Part shown: positions 23,723 through 32,535 of the stretch, piece by piece | Layout of the letters: each line of letters opens with the position of its first letter | Numbering within the stretch: position 1 is the first letter of the stretch | Assembly (NCBI RefSeq): GCF_012844305.1 | Contig: NZ_JABANE010000071.1 | Location: 1 to 46,730, forward strand | Source: Flammeovirga aprica JL-4 | Lineage (GTDB): Bacteria; Bacteroidota; Bacteroidia; Cytophagales; Flammeovirgaceae | Reading direction: 5' to 3' | Length of the DNA: 46,730 nucleotides | Made by a program: the position numbers and the translations under genes | The notes under the pieces: generated by a model | The model's database searches: none | What the model was told of the DNA's origin: nothing | The model's input: only the letters and a program-made list of their open reading frames with translations

Positions 23723-24610
23723 ATGAGAGATTTGTTATTATACATCGCTTTTTTACTGTTCATGTCTTCTACTGCAAATGCCCAACTGATTCCAGTAGAA
23801 ATCGACCTTTCCAGAAAGAATCCAACTTATCCTTTTTTGCCAAAGGATATGCCGTCAGTGATCAATGATCTGGATCAAATCAAACTATCTTCACCTGTAT
23901 CTGTACTGACTGAAAATGAAGATTATATTTATGGTACCGTCAAGTTTATTCAAGGTGGAACAAATAACTTGATTACAGTGATTCATGTGAAAGATCAGCT
24001 GACTGGAGATAAAGTGAAATTGAAGTTGGAAGACATTAAATCCATTATTCTGACAGGAGAAAAAACTATTTCGGTAGAACAGCTTTCTAATCAACATAAA
24101 TCCATCAACTATGTTGGCGATAAAGATATTTCTGGAGTAAAGAAGTTAGGATTTGCTCAAAATCAAGTAACCTATTTTGAGAAAATAAAGATCAAAAAAG
24201 GGAAGAAAGAAAAAGAAGTTTTATTGCAGGCTGTGAACTATGAATGTATGGGCTGTAATCAAGTGACTTTATATTTTGATCCTCAGTCAAAACCGACTCA
24301 AGTAAAGGTTAATTTGGATATCAAAGAGCAAGGATATCGTTACAAAGGGGCAGTGATGGAATTTGTACCTGATGCTTACTATGTGAAAAATAACACCACT
24401 GACGAAGTGATTCATATTTCTCAAAAGTCATATAAACAATCCAATGGTGAATATGCGTCGTCGGTTTATGAGAATGCTGAATTGGTAAGCAACCTAAAGA
24501 AAGGGAATGAAGCGTCGGTGAGTAAATACAGTGAGCAGAATTGGGCTTTCTTTTTATTGAACACCATCAATTACAATAATCAATTGAATGTTCCGGTGGA
24601 GAGTAAGTAG
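23723..24610 (+). CDS. Secreted protein of unknown function, paralogue of the 15594 gene
   Basis: 295 residues; signal peptide MRDLLLYIAFLLFMSSTANAQ. The mature part starts LIPVEIDLSRKN and has strand-rich segments (SVLTENEDYIYGTVKFIQGG, KVKLKLEDIKSIILTG), a lysine-rich patch KIKIKKGKKEKEV, a CMGC pair near 174-177 and a C-terminal helical part. Layout and several segments recall the 15594 product, on the other side of the trp genes. No family recognised; likely periplasmic. A terminator follows. Confidence 0.62.
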   Translation: MRDLLLYIAFLLFMSSTANAQLIPVEIDLSRKNPTYPFLPKDMPSVINDLDQIKLSSPVSVLTENEDYIYGTVKFIQGGTNNLITVIHVKDQLTGDKVKLKLEDIKSIILTGEKTISVEQLSNQHKSINYVGDKDISGVKKLGFAQNQVTYFEKIKIKKGKKEKEVLLQAVNYECMGCNQVTLYFDPQSKPTQVKVNLDIKEQGYRYKGAVMEFVPDAYYVKNNTTDEVIHISQKSYKQSNGEYASSVYENAELVSNLKKGNEASVSKYSEQNWAFFLLNTINYNNQLNVPVESK

Positions 24611-24658
24611 TAAAATAGATTAAAAGCCTATTTAATTTAGAAAGATAAATGTAGATTT

Positions 24659-24713
24659 AAGCAGTAAATCCTAAGTATAGAATGAGGTTCTAACTTTGGG
24701 TTTACTGCTTTTA
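24659..24713 (+). terminator. Terminator after the secreted protein gene
   Basis: AAGCAGTAAATCC (24659-24671) pairs with GGGTTTACTGCTT (24698-24710) over 13 bp with one wobble; an inner TAGAA/TTCTA stem closes the loop. A short T run follows. Confidence 0.72.
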
Positions 24714-24730
24714 ATTTATAGATAAATAAG

Positions 24731-25129
24731 ATGAAGATATATTTTTCAGGTTCAATCAGAGGTGGCAGAGAAGATGCCGAACTTTATGCCCAAATTATTG
24801 AAGAACTAAAGCAATACGGAGAGGTATTGACAGAACATATTGGCCAAATGGATCTTCAAGAAGAGGAAATCACTGATGAACAAATTCACAATCAGGATAT
24901 GGCTTGGCTGACTGCATCAGATATAATAATTGCAGAAGTGACTGTCCCTTCATTAGGTGTCGGGTATGAGATTGGTAGAGGTTTGGAGATGAAAAAGCCG
25001 ATTTATTGTTTCCATAGAACAGAAAAAACTTCGGCAATGATTTCAGGCTGTAAAGAAATCGAAACTTATAAATATGATCAGAAAGAGGAAATCAAAGCCC
25101 TTTTTTCAAAACTATTTCAAGAACAGTAG
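24731..25129 (+). CDS. 2'-deoxynucleoside 5'-phosphate N-hydrolase (DNPH1/Rcl family)
   Basis: 132 residues that line up over nearly their whole length with mammalian DNPH1 (Rcl): FSGSIRGGREDAELYAQI at 5-22, YGEVLTEHIGQ at 29-39, IHNQDMAWLTASDIIIAEVT and PSLGVGYEIGRGLE, where Glu80 is the catalytic glutamate. The family cleaves the glycosidic bond of deoxynucleoside monophosphates, with hydroxymethyl-dUMP as the known human substrate, so a nucleotide-pool sanitising role is likely. Single gene with terminators on both sides. The broader nucleoside deoxyribosyltransferase fold is shared, but the SIRGGRED motif fits DNPH1. Confidence 0.85.
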   Translation: MKIYFSGSIRGGREDAELYAQIIEELKQYGEVLTEHIGQMDLQEEEITDEQIHNQDMAWLTASDIIIAEVTVPSLGVGYEIGRGLEMKKPIYCFHRTEKTSAMISGCKEIETYKYDQKEEIKALFSKLFQEQ

Positions 25130-25174
25130 ACGCTTTTAGTGAATCTGTGAATAGAGCATGAAGTTTGATATGTG

Positions 25175-25231
25175 AAAATCCGATCTGAATAATTTATTGA
25201 ACTTGTTTCATGTTTTTAGATCGGGTTTTTT
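25175..25231 (+). terminator. Terminator after the DNPH1-like gene
   Basis: AAAATCCGATCT (25175-25186) pairs with AGATCGGGTTTT (25218-25229), 12 bp with one wobble, followed by T. The 31-base loop is long for a terminator. Confidence 0.65.
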
Positions 25232-25316
25232 CTATATTGTACTATTAATACTCTTAGTTTATAGATTTTTCTACTACAAAAGATAGAATTACGAGCAATA
25301 CAAAATTCAAAATTAC

Positions 25317-26273
25317 ATGAGAAAGCGGCTTACTTTATTACTTTATTACCTTCTGTCCTCAATGCTTGCGGTGGCTCAATTAGCTCATACAAATCATAAT
25401 ACATTATCCTCAAAAAAAGGTCAGGTACTGGAGTTTAAAGATCAAAATCAGTTACTTTCTCCAAGATTGAGTTTTGGGTATACCAATGACGCCAATTATA
25501 TTTATATGGCTTCTGGCGTAACTGAAAATAAAGAATTTGTAAGTACAATTGAGCGTTATAATCCAGAAGACAACAGTTGGGAAGAGCTTTCTAAAAAACT
25601 GACACCTTTGCAGTATGCCTCTCTTTCTATCAATGAAGACAAATTATATGTTATCGGTGGAGTGACTAAAGGTGGAAAAGTGAATTCCAAGGTGATCATT
25701 TATGATTTAAAGACAGGAAAGTTTTCAAAAGGACTAGATCAATCTTCACCAACAGCAAGTTGCGGTTCTGCAGTATGGGGAGGTCAGATTTATATCTTTG
25801 GAGGATCATATGATAAAACATTTTATTCAAAGACTTTAAAAAGATATGATCCCAAAACTAATACATGGGAGAAGTTAGCCAATATGCCTGAAAAGAAAAG
25901 TACGAAAGGTGAAATCATTGATGGAAAACTTTATACTATTGGCGGTTATAATGGAAAAAAGGCTTCCAATAGTGTGGATGTTTATGATATCTCTTCAGAT
26001 AAATGGGGACATGTTTTTGATTTACCGGTAGAGGTTTCAGCACACGCTACTGCTGTTATCGATGGTAAAATCTGGATTGTAGGAAATTACAATGAAGAAA
26101 GTTACTTGGCTTCTATAGATCCTATCAATAAAATATATATTGAGTATAATTCAAATATGAAGGTTAGCCGTCATGGCGGTTGTGCTTATATCAATAATGA
26201 ACTTTATATTTTCGGTGGAATAAAATCCACTACAGGTAAAGCATTGAGCAGTTTACAGAAATTGGAGATGTAA
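25317..26273 (+). CDS. Secreted Kelch-repeat protein
   Basis: 318 residues with signal peptide ending MLAVAQ. The rest is a run of Kelch motifs of about 47 residues, each with the 'GG ... Y ... W' pattern: YVIGGVTKGG, IYIFGGSYDKT...YDPKTNTWEKLANMP, YTIGGYNGKK...YDISSDKWGHV, IWIVGNYN, LYIFGGIKSTTG. Six such blades would close one beta-propeller. No catalytic domain is attached; the binding partner is unknown. An IS5-family element starts 48 bases after its stop, outside the coding region. Confidence 0.82.
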   Translation: MRKRLTLLLYYLLSSMLAVAQLAHTNHNTLSSKKGQVLEFKDQNQLLSPRLSFGYTNDANYIYMASGVTENKEFVSTIERYNPEDNSWEELSKKLTPLQYASLSINEDKLYVIGGVTKGGKVNSKVIIYDLKTGKFSKGLDQSSPTASCGSAVWGGQIYIFGGSYDKTFYSKTLKRYDPKTNTWEKLANMPEKKSTKGEIIDGKLYTIGGYNGKKASNSVDVYDISSDKWGHVFDLPVEVSAHATAVIDGKIWIVGNYNEESYLASIDPINKIYIEYNSNMKVSRHGGCAYINNELYIFGGIKSTTGKALSSLQKLEM

Positions 26274-26321
26274 AATTTCATTGTATTGTTTCAGAAGGTC
26301 AATAAGGTAGAAGATATCTTA

Positions 26322-27202
26322 GAGCGTGTTTGAAATAAGGAGATATAGTTTTTTATTAATTTCATAAAGAATGGAGATCGTTACATAATTTTAGGTTCGA
26401 CCAAAAACCAAGAAAATTATGCAAAGCAAATACAATGATTTGACCGACCTCCAATGGAAAGTTATAGAAGTATTCTTAGAAAACAATAAACCTCGCAAAC
26501 TATGTTTGAGGATGGTAATGAATGCTATCCTTAATATCACGCGAACAGGTAGTCAATGGCGTAATCTTGATAGCCGTTTCCCTAATTGGCAAAGTGTCTA
26601 TTATTACTTTAGTAAATGGAAAAAAGATGGAACGTTAAAGCTGATTATGTGTGAATTATCTATTCTTGATAGAGGGCTGAGTCATAGAGAATTGGAACCT
26701 TCATTAATAGCAGTCGACAGTCAGAGTATAAAGCTTGCTCCTATGTTGAATGTCGCCAGGGGTGTTGATGGAAATAAAAAAATTAATGGTCGAAAAAGGC
26801 ATATAGCTGTAGATTGTGGTGGGCGTTTGTTCGCAGTATATGTAGGACCAGCTAACGAGCACGATGGCCATGCTGGTTTAGAATTGCTTAGTCAAGTTGA
26901 ATCTGTGAGTAGTCGATTAGAGGTGATTAGAGCGGATAAAGCTTATGGAGGTACTTTTAAGAAATCCGCAAAGTACTTTGATTGGAAAGTTGACACAACT
27001 CAGTCTCCTCCTTCAAAAGACAGAGGTTTTGTTCCCGAAAACCATCGATGGCAAGTAGAACGATCTTTTGCTTGGTTAAACGGATATAGAAGGTTATCAA
27101 AGGATTACGAGAGAGACCCAGCTTCATCCGAAGCTTTTATATCTCTTGCATTTATAAATATGATGTTAGCAAGAATTGACTCTTAAGGTTTCAAACATGC
27201 TC
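26322..27202 (+). mobile_element. IS5-family insertion sequence, intact (881 bp)
   Basis: The ends are inverted repeats: GAGCGTGTTTGAAA at 26322-26335 and TTTCAAACATGCTC at 27189-27202, 14 bp with one mismatch. They are flanked by a direct TTA at 26319-26321 and 27203-27205, a 3-bp target duplication. One uninterrupted transposase gene fills most of the element. Size, ends and duplication fit the IS427-like branch of IS5. Intact ends and frame suggest recent or ongoing activity. Confidence 0.92.
26419..27186 (+). CDS. IS5-family DDE transposase
   Basis: 255 residues in one frame. N-terminal DUF4096-like helical domain (YNDLTDLQWKVIEVFL, then RTGSQWRNLDSRFPNWQSVY), then the RNase H-like DDE domain: D100 in IAVDSQSIK, D173 in IRADKAYGG and E214 in WQVERSFAWLNGYRRLSKDYE, the IS5 signature. 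Typical for the one-ORF IS427-like elements (some others use frameshifting). The inverted repeats of the element enclose it. It cuts and pastes the IS by DDE chemistry. Confidence 0.93.
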   Translation: MQSKYNDLTDLQWKVIEVFLENNKPRKLCLRMVMNAILNITRTGSQWRNLDSRFPNWQSVYYYFSKWKKDGTLKLIMCELSILDRGLSHRELEPSLIAVDSQSIKLAPMLNVARGVDGNKKINGRKRHIAVDCGGRLFAVYVGPANEHDGHAGLELLSQVESVSSRLEVIRADKAYGGTFKKSAKYFDWKVDTTQSPPSKDRGFVPENHRWQVERSFAWLNGYRRLSKDYERDPASSEAFISLAFINMMLARIDS

Positions 27203-27417
27203 TTATTGACTTTTTTTATTTCGAAAATGTCAGTTATGGTCGTATTGTATTGATAAAGAAGAGTTTGAATTGAGTTTCAATAATTTTAATTCAATTTAAA
27301 TAACCCAATGAATAATAAGACACAACTAACTTTCTAAAACATTTCGAAGGCCTTTCATGTTATATTTAGTATATTATAGATGATGAAACTTTATTGTGAA
27401 GCAAACCAATTTTTATC

Positions 27418-27525
27418 ATGCGAAAGACTATCTACTTAATGATCTTATGGTTTATCTATAAGGTGTTTTTGAGTCCTTACGATAGGTCATCAAAAGTATT
27501 GATCAGATTTAACTCAAAGTTTTAA
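27418..27525 (+). CDS. Possible 35-residue hydrophobic peptide
   Basis: ATG 27418 to TAA 27525 encodes MRKTIYLMILWFIYKVFLSP followed by a basic, polar tail. One hydrophobic helix and positive charges suggest a membrane peptide. A TATATTTA element lies about 50 bases upstream and a strong terminator starts 9 bases after the stop, so the frame fits a small transcription unit. No homologue is recognised; the coding call rests on context alone. Confidence 0.33.
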   Translation: MRKTIYLMILWFIYKVFLSPYDRSSKVLIRFNSKF

Positions 27526-27533
27526 TCTAAAGA

Positions 27534-27570
27534 AAAAGCACAGACCTTTTAAAGAGATCTGTGCTTTTTT
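27534..27570. terminator. Bidirectional terminator before the caspase gene end
   Basis: AAAAGCACAGA (27534-27544) and TCTGTGCTTTT (27558-27568) form an 11-bp stem with A and T tracts on both sides, serving the leftward caspase gene and any rightward transcript. Confidence 0.8.
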
Positions 27571-27588
27571 AGTTTGTGCTGTGTTTCG

Positions 27589-29823
27589 TTACCTTAAACT
27601 ACTCTCAAAAGTAACTGAACTGATACTCCAAACTGCTTTTACTTTTCTTTCTTTCATCGAAAGCCCTCTTGTATTGGTATTGATACTGTTGAGGAGATTA
27701 ACCAAAGGATCTCCGCCTACACCTGACCTTGTAGAACGAACACCATTTACATTAAACAATTGTTCTGGATTTGGGATGGCCTCTTCTGAAGCTAAAACAA
27801 ACATTTTATCTACTCCGGTACCTTCAACCGTAAATTCAATATAGTTTCCTTCAAGATCAACTGGCACTACATCCTTTTCATATCCCTCAAGAATATTATC
27901 AGATTTATTATCTGAGAAATCAAAAGGCAGTAGAAGTTGCATTTGCCCATCATTGTCAATCATAAATACATACAAGAACATATTTCTTTTCTTCCAGCGG
28001 GCAAAAAGGGCAGGGTCTTTCTGGAAAGCTAAACGCATATTCTGTCCTTCATAAATTTTACCGCCGTCAATAACACTTCCGTTATCCAAGTCCTGAAGAC
28101 ACAATTTGTAAGGGAAAGCCATACTTGCCGGAGATCTTAAAGTCATCCATTTTTTGATCGTCCCAATTTTTTGAGCTTGATCAGTCAAGTTGTATTTGAA
28201 CGACTGACTATTTACACTAACTGGGTCTGCAAACGTAGGAAGCGTTTTTGTCTCTTCACTTTGAGCATTGGCAGACTGTAAAGTCCATGCATATTTTAAT
28301 TTTCCCTCTTCATAGAAACCACCCAAGATATAGGAAGCCTCAATACTATTCTTCGATAGTTTGGTAGCGGATTCCTCAAATTCACCTTCAAGTAATTTAT
28401 ACTTATCTGTTGATAAAGGTAGGTTGACGAAAAGTTTTACACTTTTATTGCCATCGCAGACTAAGCCACTTACAGCTTTCTTTACTACTGCTGGATTAGG
28501 GTTTGGAATCACTTTCTGTTGACCGCAAGTATTTGAAACAATCCACTGAGAAGTACTTTCATTGAACGCTAGCGTATGAGTACCTACTTCCCAAGGTTTT
28601 ACAAAAGTGAAGTTAGCACCTTTTAAGGACTGTAGGTCATGCCCGATACTGGTGATCTGAATATCACTTAACGAACTCTTTGAAGCATACACTACCAAGT
28701 TAGGGTGATTTGCATGTGCCCAAACTTTTATTTCAAAAGCATCTCCTTCTTTAATACTGCTTAAACTTCCACTTGTTACTTTAGCATAAGAAGAAGTCAT
28801 ACCGTCTAAAGTAGAAATTTCAAGTTCAATTCCTTTATCATTTTTAAGTGTCGTTCCTTTCGTGATTTTCAAAGCAGCACCACCTAGTAGCTTTACTTCT
28901 CCTGAAGAACTGTTTACTTTTTCTACAAATAATAAAGGATTATCAGAAGTCGCTACATTCTCACCAAATAAAGCTTTATTCATACGACCTTCCTGTCCTT
29001 CAAAAGTAGGAGTCTGTACTTTACCATTGAATCTTAATAAAGAGCGAATTCTTTTTTCCAATGTCGCTACGTTTTCAACAGAAGGTGAAGCATTGATGGC
29101 TTGAAGAAATGCATCAGTGAAAGCACCTTGAGGAAGTCCTTCTGTGTTGACCGTTTCAGAAGCGGTTTCATTATTCTGAGCCGCAGAGATAATTAATGCT
29201 CCTCTTGTTGCCGGAGGGATAGTTTTAGGAACAGAAGTTTTGATATCAGGAAATTTATGATTCAAGCTTCTTGTAACCGGAGTTTCTGCAGTAATGGCAT
29301 TTCTACTTACAGAGCCACTATGACAACTGTCGAAAATTGCCGTCACTAATGCTTTTTTATTAGTCAGAGAAAGTAAAAAGGCATTAATCTCTGTATCAAG
29401 AATATAATTCTGCTTTCCTTTATATGCATCAGACGGTACAATACATTCCTGTGTCTTATCTGCTTCAAAGTGTCGGCTGTTTTCCACTTGAGAACCATGT
29501 CCTGCATAATAGAAAAAGACGACATCATTGGCACTTGTATTACTTTGAAGCCATTTAAAAGCTTCTTTCAGTCCTTTTGTAGTAGTTTCTTCTGGAGTGT
29601 CTAATACTTTGATTACATCAAACTGATACTTACACTTCAGTACATTAGACATTGCGTTAGCATCTCTAACAGCACCATTAAGGTTTCTCCAAGTTAATGT
29701 TTCACCAGTAGGGGTATCGGGTACATATTTATCAATACCAATTACAAGTGCAATTTTTTTGGCACTTGCATCCTGTAAAAGACAAGCGAAGGCAATGATG
29801 GCGAGTAAAATTGTTTTCTTCAT
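27589..29823 (-). CDS. Secreted caspase-like protease with DUF4384
   Basis: 744 residues from ATG 29823, which gives signal peptide MKKTILLAIIAFACLLQDASA; the frame is open to 29892 but the predicted promoter lies between. The N-terminal 250 residues are a peptidase C14 (caspase/metacaspase-type) domain: KIALVIGIDKY, catalytic His109 in YYAGHGSQ and Cys167 in AIFDSCHSGS. The middle is strand-rich. The C-terminal part has the DUF4384 pattern (LYVFMIDNDGQMQLLLPFDFS, then FVLASEE). Such caspase-DUF4384 proteins are common in Bacteroidota and the substrate is unknown. The signal peptide places the protease outside the cytoplasm, unlike abortive-infection caspases. Single gene. Confidence 0.85.
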   Translation of the reverse strand: MKKTILLAIIAFACLLQDASAKKIALVIGIDKYVPDTPTGETLTWRNLNGAVRDANAMSNVLKCKYQFDVIKVLDTPEETTTKGLKEAFKWLQSNTSANDVVFFYYAGHGSQVENSRHFEADKTQECIVPSDAYKGKQNYILDTEINAFLLSLTNKKALVTAIFDSCHSGSVSRNAITAETPVTRSLNHKFPDIKTSVPKTIPPATRGALIISAAQNNETASETVNTEGLPQGAFTDAFLQAINASPSVENVATLEKRIRSLLRFNGKVQTPTFEGQEGRMNKALFGENVATSDNPLLFVEKVNSSSGEVKLLGGAALKITKGTTLKNDKGIELEISTLDGMTSSYAKVTSGSLSSIKEGDAFEIKVWAHANHPNLVVYASKSSLSDIQITSIGHDLQSLKGANFTFVKPWEVGTHTLAFNESTSQWIVSNTCGQQKVIPNPNPAVVKKAVSGLVCDGNKSVKLFVNLPLSTDKYKLLEGEFEESATKLSKNSIEASYILGGFYEEGKLKYAWTLQSANAQSEETKTLPTFADPVSVNSQSFKYNLTDQAQKIGTIKKWMTLRSPASMAFPYKLCLQDLDNGSVIDGGKIYEGQNMRLAFQKDPALFARWKKRNMFLYVFMIDNDGQMQLLLPFDFSDNKSDNILEGYEKDVVPVDLEGNYIEFTVEGTGVDKMFVLASEEAIPNPEQLFNVNGVRSTRSGVGGDPLVNLLNSINTNTRGLSMKERKVKAVWSISSVTFESSLR

Positions 29824-29868
29824 AAAAAAAAGGAATACAACAGAATAGGTTTTGTTTGTAATATTTAT

Positions 29869-29876
29869 CAAAAATA
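29869..29876 (-). promoter_or_regulatory. -7 element (TATTTTTG) of the caspase gene
   Basis: Perfect TAnnTTTG on the minus strand, 46 bases before ATG 29823; supports that start over 29892. No matching -33 TTG is seen. Confidence 0.38.
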
Positions 29877-29940
29877 CTAAAATATATAACATCGATTATT
29901 ATTAAATCATTATAAAAACAAATGTAAATCACTTATTTTA

Positions 29941-29970
29941 TTGAAATATTTTATTAAATGACTATATTTG
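29941..29970 (+). promoter_or_regulatory. thrC promoter (TTG-N19-TATATTTG)
   Basis: TTG 29941-29943, exactly 19 bases, TATATTTG 29963-29970: full match to the Bacteroidota consensus. Transcription should start near 29977, after the upstream in-frame start at 29968, so thrC must begin at 30049. Confidence 0.72.
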
Positions 29971-30048
29971 CTTGTAATATTTTCAATAAAACACGATTAT
30001 CTTTTACGGATATATCAATGTGATGCGAGAACGAAAAGAAGAAGTAAG

Positions 30049-31374
30049 ATGATCTATTATAGTACTAAACGACAAGCGGAAGAGGCTAGTTTAAAAAAAG
30101 CACTCTTCAAAGGGCTACCAGAAGACAATGGTCTATATATGCCTGAGACAATTGCGAAATTACCTCAAGAATTCTTTGATAATATTGAGAATTTATCATT
30201 TCAAGACATTGCGTATGAAGTGACAAACACAATATTAGGTGGAGATGTTCCTTCAGAAGAAATTCGCAAGATTGTAGATGATGCCGTTAACTTTGACGCA
30301 CCAATCGTGAAAGTAGTAGATCAAATTTACTCACTTGAATTATTCCATGGTCCTACTTTAGCATTTAAAGATTTCGGTGCAAGATTTATGGCTCGTTTGA
30401 TGTCGTATTTCTTAGACAAAGGTGAAAATCTACACATTTTAGTAGCAACATCAGGTGATACTGGTAGTGCAGTAGCACAAGGTTTCTTTGGTGTGGAAGG
30501 TATTCAAGTGACCATTCTTTATCCTCAAGGAAAAGTAAGTCCTATTCAAGAGCAACAATTGACAACAAATGGTGGAAACATCAAAGCTGTTGAGATTGAA
30601 GGTACTTTTGATGACTGTCAGCGTTTGGTAAAAGAAGCGTTCCTTGATCCGGAATTGAGTGAGGCGTTGAACCTTACTTCTGCCAACTCAATCAACATTA
30701 GCCGTTTGATCCCTCAGTCATTCTACTACTTCAATGCTTTTGCACAATTGAAGAGAGAAGGCTTTAAGAAAGTAGTATTCTGTACACCTAGTGGTAACTT
30801 CGGTAACCTTTGTGGTGGATTGATTGCTAACAGAATGGGATTGAAGGTTGAAAACTTTATTGCAGCAACCAACTCAAATAAAGTAGTTCCTGTTTACTTG
30901 AAAACAGAAGTATTCCAACCGAAGACTTCGATTTCAACAATTTCAAATGCAATGGACGTTGGAAACCCTTCTAACTTTCCTCGTTTATTAGAATTGACAG
31001 GAAATTCTTATGAGAAATTGATAAAGAGAATTTCAGGTGCTTGGTACAGTGACGATGACACTGAGGCAACAATGAAAGAAGTGTATGACCAAACACAATA
31101 TGTAATGTGTCCTCATACAGCAATTGCTTACAAAGCCTTGAAGGAATATATGGATGGAAATGATTTAGGTAAAAAGACAGCAGGTGTTTTCTTATCTACT
31201 GCACATCCAGTAAAATTCGTAGAAATTGTTGAGCCAGTAATCAACAAGAAAATCGAAATTCCTCAACGTTTACAAGAAATCATTGACAGACCGAAAGAGG
31301 CAACGTTAATGCCAGCTGATTTCAAACAGTTCAAGAAATACTTGATGGCTGAAACAGAACTTGTAAAGAGCTAA
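30049..31374 (+). CDS. thrC: Threonine synthase
   Basis: 441 residues from ATG 30049 (MIYYSTKRQAEEASLKKAL); upstream in-frame codons precede the transcript start. A PLP enzyme making threonine from O-phosphohomoserine. PLP lysine K107 lies in LELFHGPTLAFKDFGARF, and the phosphate-binding loop and other family segments follow (VATSGDTGSAVAQGF, FCTPSGNFGNLCGGL, STAHPVKF). In many relatives it follows thrA and thrB; here it stands alone between its own promoter and terminator. Confidence 0.94.
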   Translation: MIYYSTKRQAEEASLKKALFKGLPEDNGLYMPETIAKLPQEFFDNIENLSFQDIAYEVTNTILGGDVPSEEIRKIVDDAVNFDAPIVKVVDQIYSLELFHGPTLAFKDFGARFMARLMSYFLDKGENLHILVATSGDTGSAVAQGFFGVEGIQVTILYPQGKVSPIQEQQLTTNGGNIKAVEIEGTFDDCQRLVKEAFLDPELSEALNLTSANSINISRLIPQSFYYFNAFAQLKREGFKKVVFCTPSGNFGNLCGGLIANRMGLKVENFIAATNSNKVVPVYLKTEVFQPKTSISTISNAMDVGNPSNFPRLLELTGNSYEKLIKRISGAWYSDDDTEATMKEVYDQTQYVMCPHTAIAYKALKEYMDGNDLGKKTAGVFLSTAHPVKFVEIVEPVINKKIEIPQRLQEIIDRPKEATLMPADFKQFKKYLMAETELVKS

Positions 31375-31410
31375 TCAGAAGAATACATCACATTCTTCTT
31401 CTAAATAGAT

Positions 31411-31452
31411 AAGGTGAAAAGTAGTTATTTCAATTACTTTTCACCTTTTTTG
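31411..31452 (+). terminator. Terminator after thrC
   Basis: AAGGTGAAAAGTA (31411-31423) pairs with TACTTTTCACCTT (31435-31447), a perfect 13-bp stem followed by T. Confidence 0.88.
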
Positions 31453-31495
31453 TTTTAAGTACTAAGCCAAAAATAATTGATAATTAATTCTGTCT

Positions 31496-31510
31496 TGGTA
31501 CTTAGTACCA
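31496..31510. promoter_or_regulatory. 15-bp perfect palindrome upstream of the AraC gene
   Basis: TGGTACT-T-AGTACCA, 30 bases before ATG 31540. The core AGTACT recurs at 31458-31463. Candidate operator, perhaps for autoregulation, or a small hairpin in the leader. Confidence 0.4.
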
Positions 31511-31539
31511 GAATACCTAATCCTTATTTCATTGTCACA

Positions 31540-32535
31540 ATGCTAGTAGAAATTACCAACAGAGATACATGGCTGGAAACAATAGCAAAGTCTTTAAAAA
31601 CAGACCTTCAAGAGGGAGCCGATAGTTTTACTTTTGATAATGAGGTAGGTAAAGGGACTTTCAGTTGTTATAATGTGGAAGAAGGAATACAGGTTAGAAG
31701 TATCAATTTCACATTAAATCAAGAAATCTTATTCAAGGAGCAAGCTAGAAAAAACAAGCAGACGCTCATTATTAGTTTTTCTTTTCAAGGTTTTCCAGAG
31801 GGCACAGTTTTCGTAGAACATCCACAAGAAGTTTTAAATGAAGAAAGACAAGTATTGATCTATTCTGATAATTCAACTATGATTGGGCGTTTTCCGGTGG
31901 ATAAACCTAGAATGTTTATTGAACTTCATGTGGGATTAGATTGGTTGAAACGAAACTATAAAGATTTTATTGATCAATATCCCAATGTTGATGTTGGCTT
32001 GAAAACGAGCAGGTCTTATTTAGCAAAGCAATCTTATACATTGAAGCATCAGAAATCTTTAGAGGAATTGATGTTTACAGAATACCCAGATGAAATAAAG
32101 ACACCTGTTTATAAAGGACTTGTATTGATTATTGTCGCTGATATTCTAAATCAATTACAAGTATCTTCTTCTAACGTTAAAAAATTTACTTTTTCTAGAG
32201 AAGTTCAAATTGAGTTAGATGACTTGGAGGAGTTTATAAAAAGTAACCTAGACAAAGAAATAAGCATTGAAATGTTGTGCAAAAGAATAGGTTACTCTAA
32301 GACGAAGTTACATACTTTGTTTAAGTCCTATTTTAAATATTCGATGTATGATTACATAAAACATTTGCGTTTATCTAAAGCGAAGTCCTTACTATTAACA
32401 ACTGATTTGCCTATTTCTGAGATTTCGATCCAAGTGGGCTATCAATCTATACCGCATTTTACCAATAGATTTAAAAAAGAGTTTGGTGTGACTCCAGTAC
32501 AATTTAGAAAAGGCTATAACACAGAAATGCTTTAA
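31540..32535 (+). CDS. AraC-family transcriptional regulator
   Basis: 331 residues from ATG 31540; the longer frame begins with TTG 31477 and would cover the palindrome. The C-terminal 100 residues are the double helix-turn-helix of AraC: ISIEMLCKRIGYSKTKLHTLFK, then LPISEISIQVGYQSIPHFTNRFKKEFGVTP. The N-terminal domain is an uncharacterised sensor, as in the Bacteroidota AraC proteins that control efflux genes. Same orientation and 433 bases upstream of the DUF3302-HlyD-NodT genes, so it probably regulates them. Ligand unknown. Confidence 0.9.
   Translation: MLVEITNRDTWLETIAKSLKTDLQEGADSFTFDNEVGKGTFSCYNVEEGIQVRSINFTLNQEILFKEQARKNKQTLIISFSFQGFPEGTVFVEHPQEVLNEERQVLIYSDNSTMIGRFPVDKPRMFIELHVGLDWLKRNYKDFIDQYPNVDVGLKTSRSYLAKQSYTLKHQKSLEELMFTEYPDEIKTPVYKGLVLIIVADILNQLQVSSSNVKKFTFSREVQIELDDLEEFIKSNLDKEISIEMLCKRIGYSKTKLHTLFKSYFKYSMYDYIKHLRLSKAKSLLLTTDLPISEISIQVGYQSIPHFTNRFKKEFGVTPVQFRKGYNTEML

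Larger units (their letters stand above)
27203..27588 (+). other. Region between the IS and the caspase gene
   Basis: 386 bases with no known gene. Contains the right TTA duplication, an AT-rich stretch with a TATATTTA -7-like element near 27360, the small open frame 27418-27525 and a bidirectional terminator. Confidence 0.5.

Noticed and set aside
27581..27844. Open frame on the plus strand over the 3' end of the caspase gene
   Set aside because: Lies fully antisense to DUF4384 coding sequence and directly after a terminator; no signal of coding.
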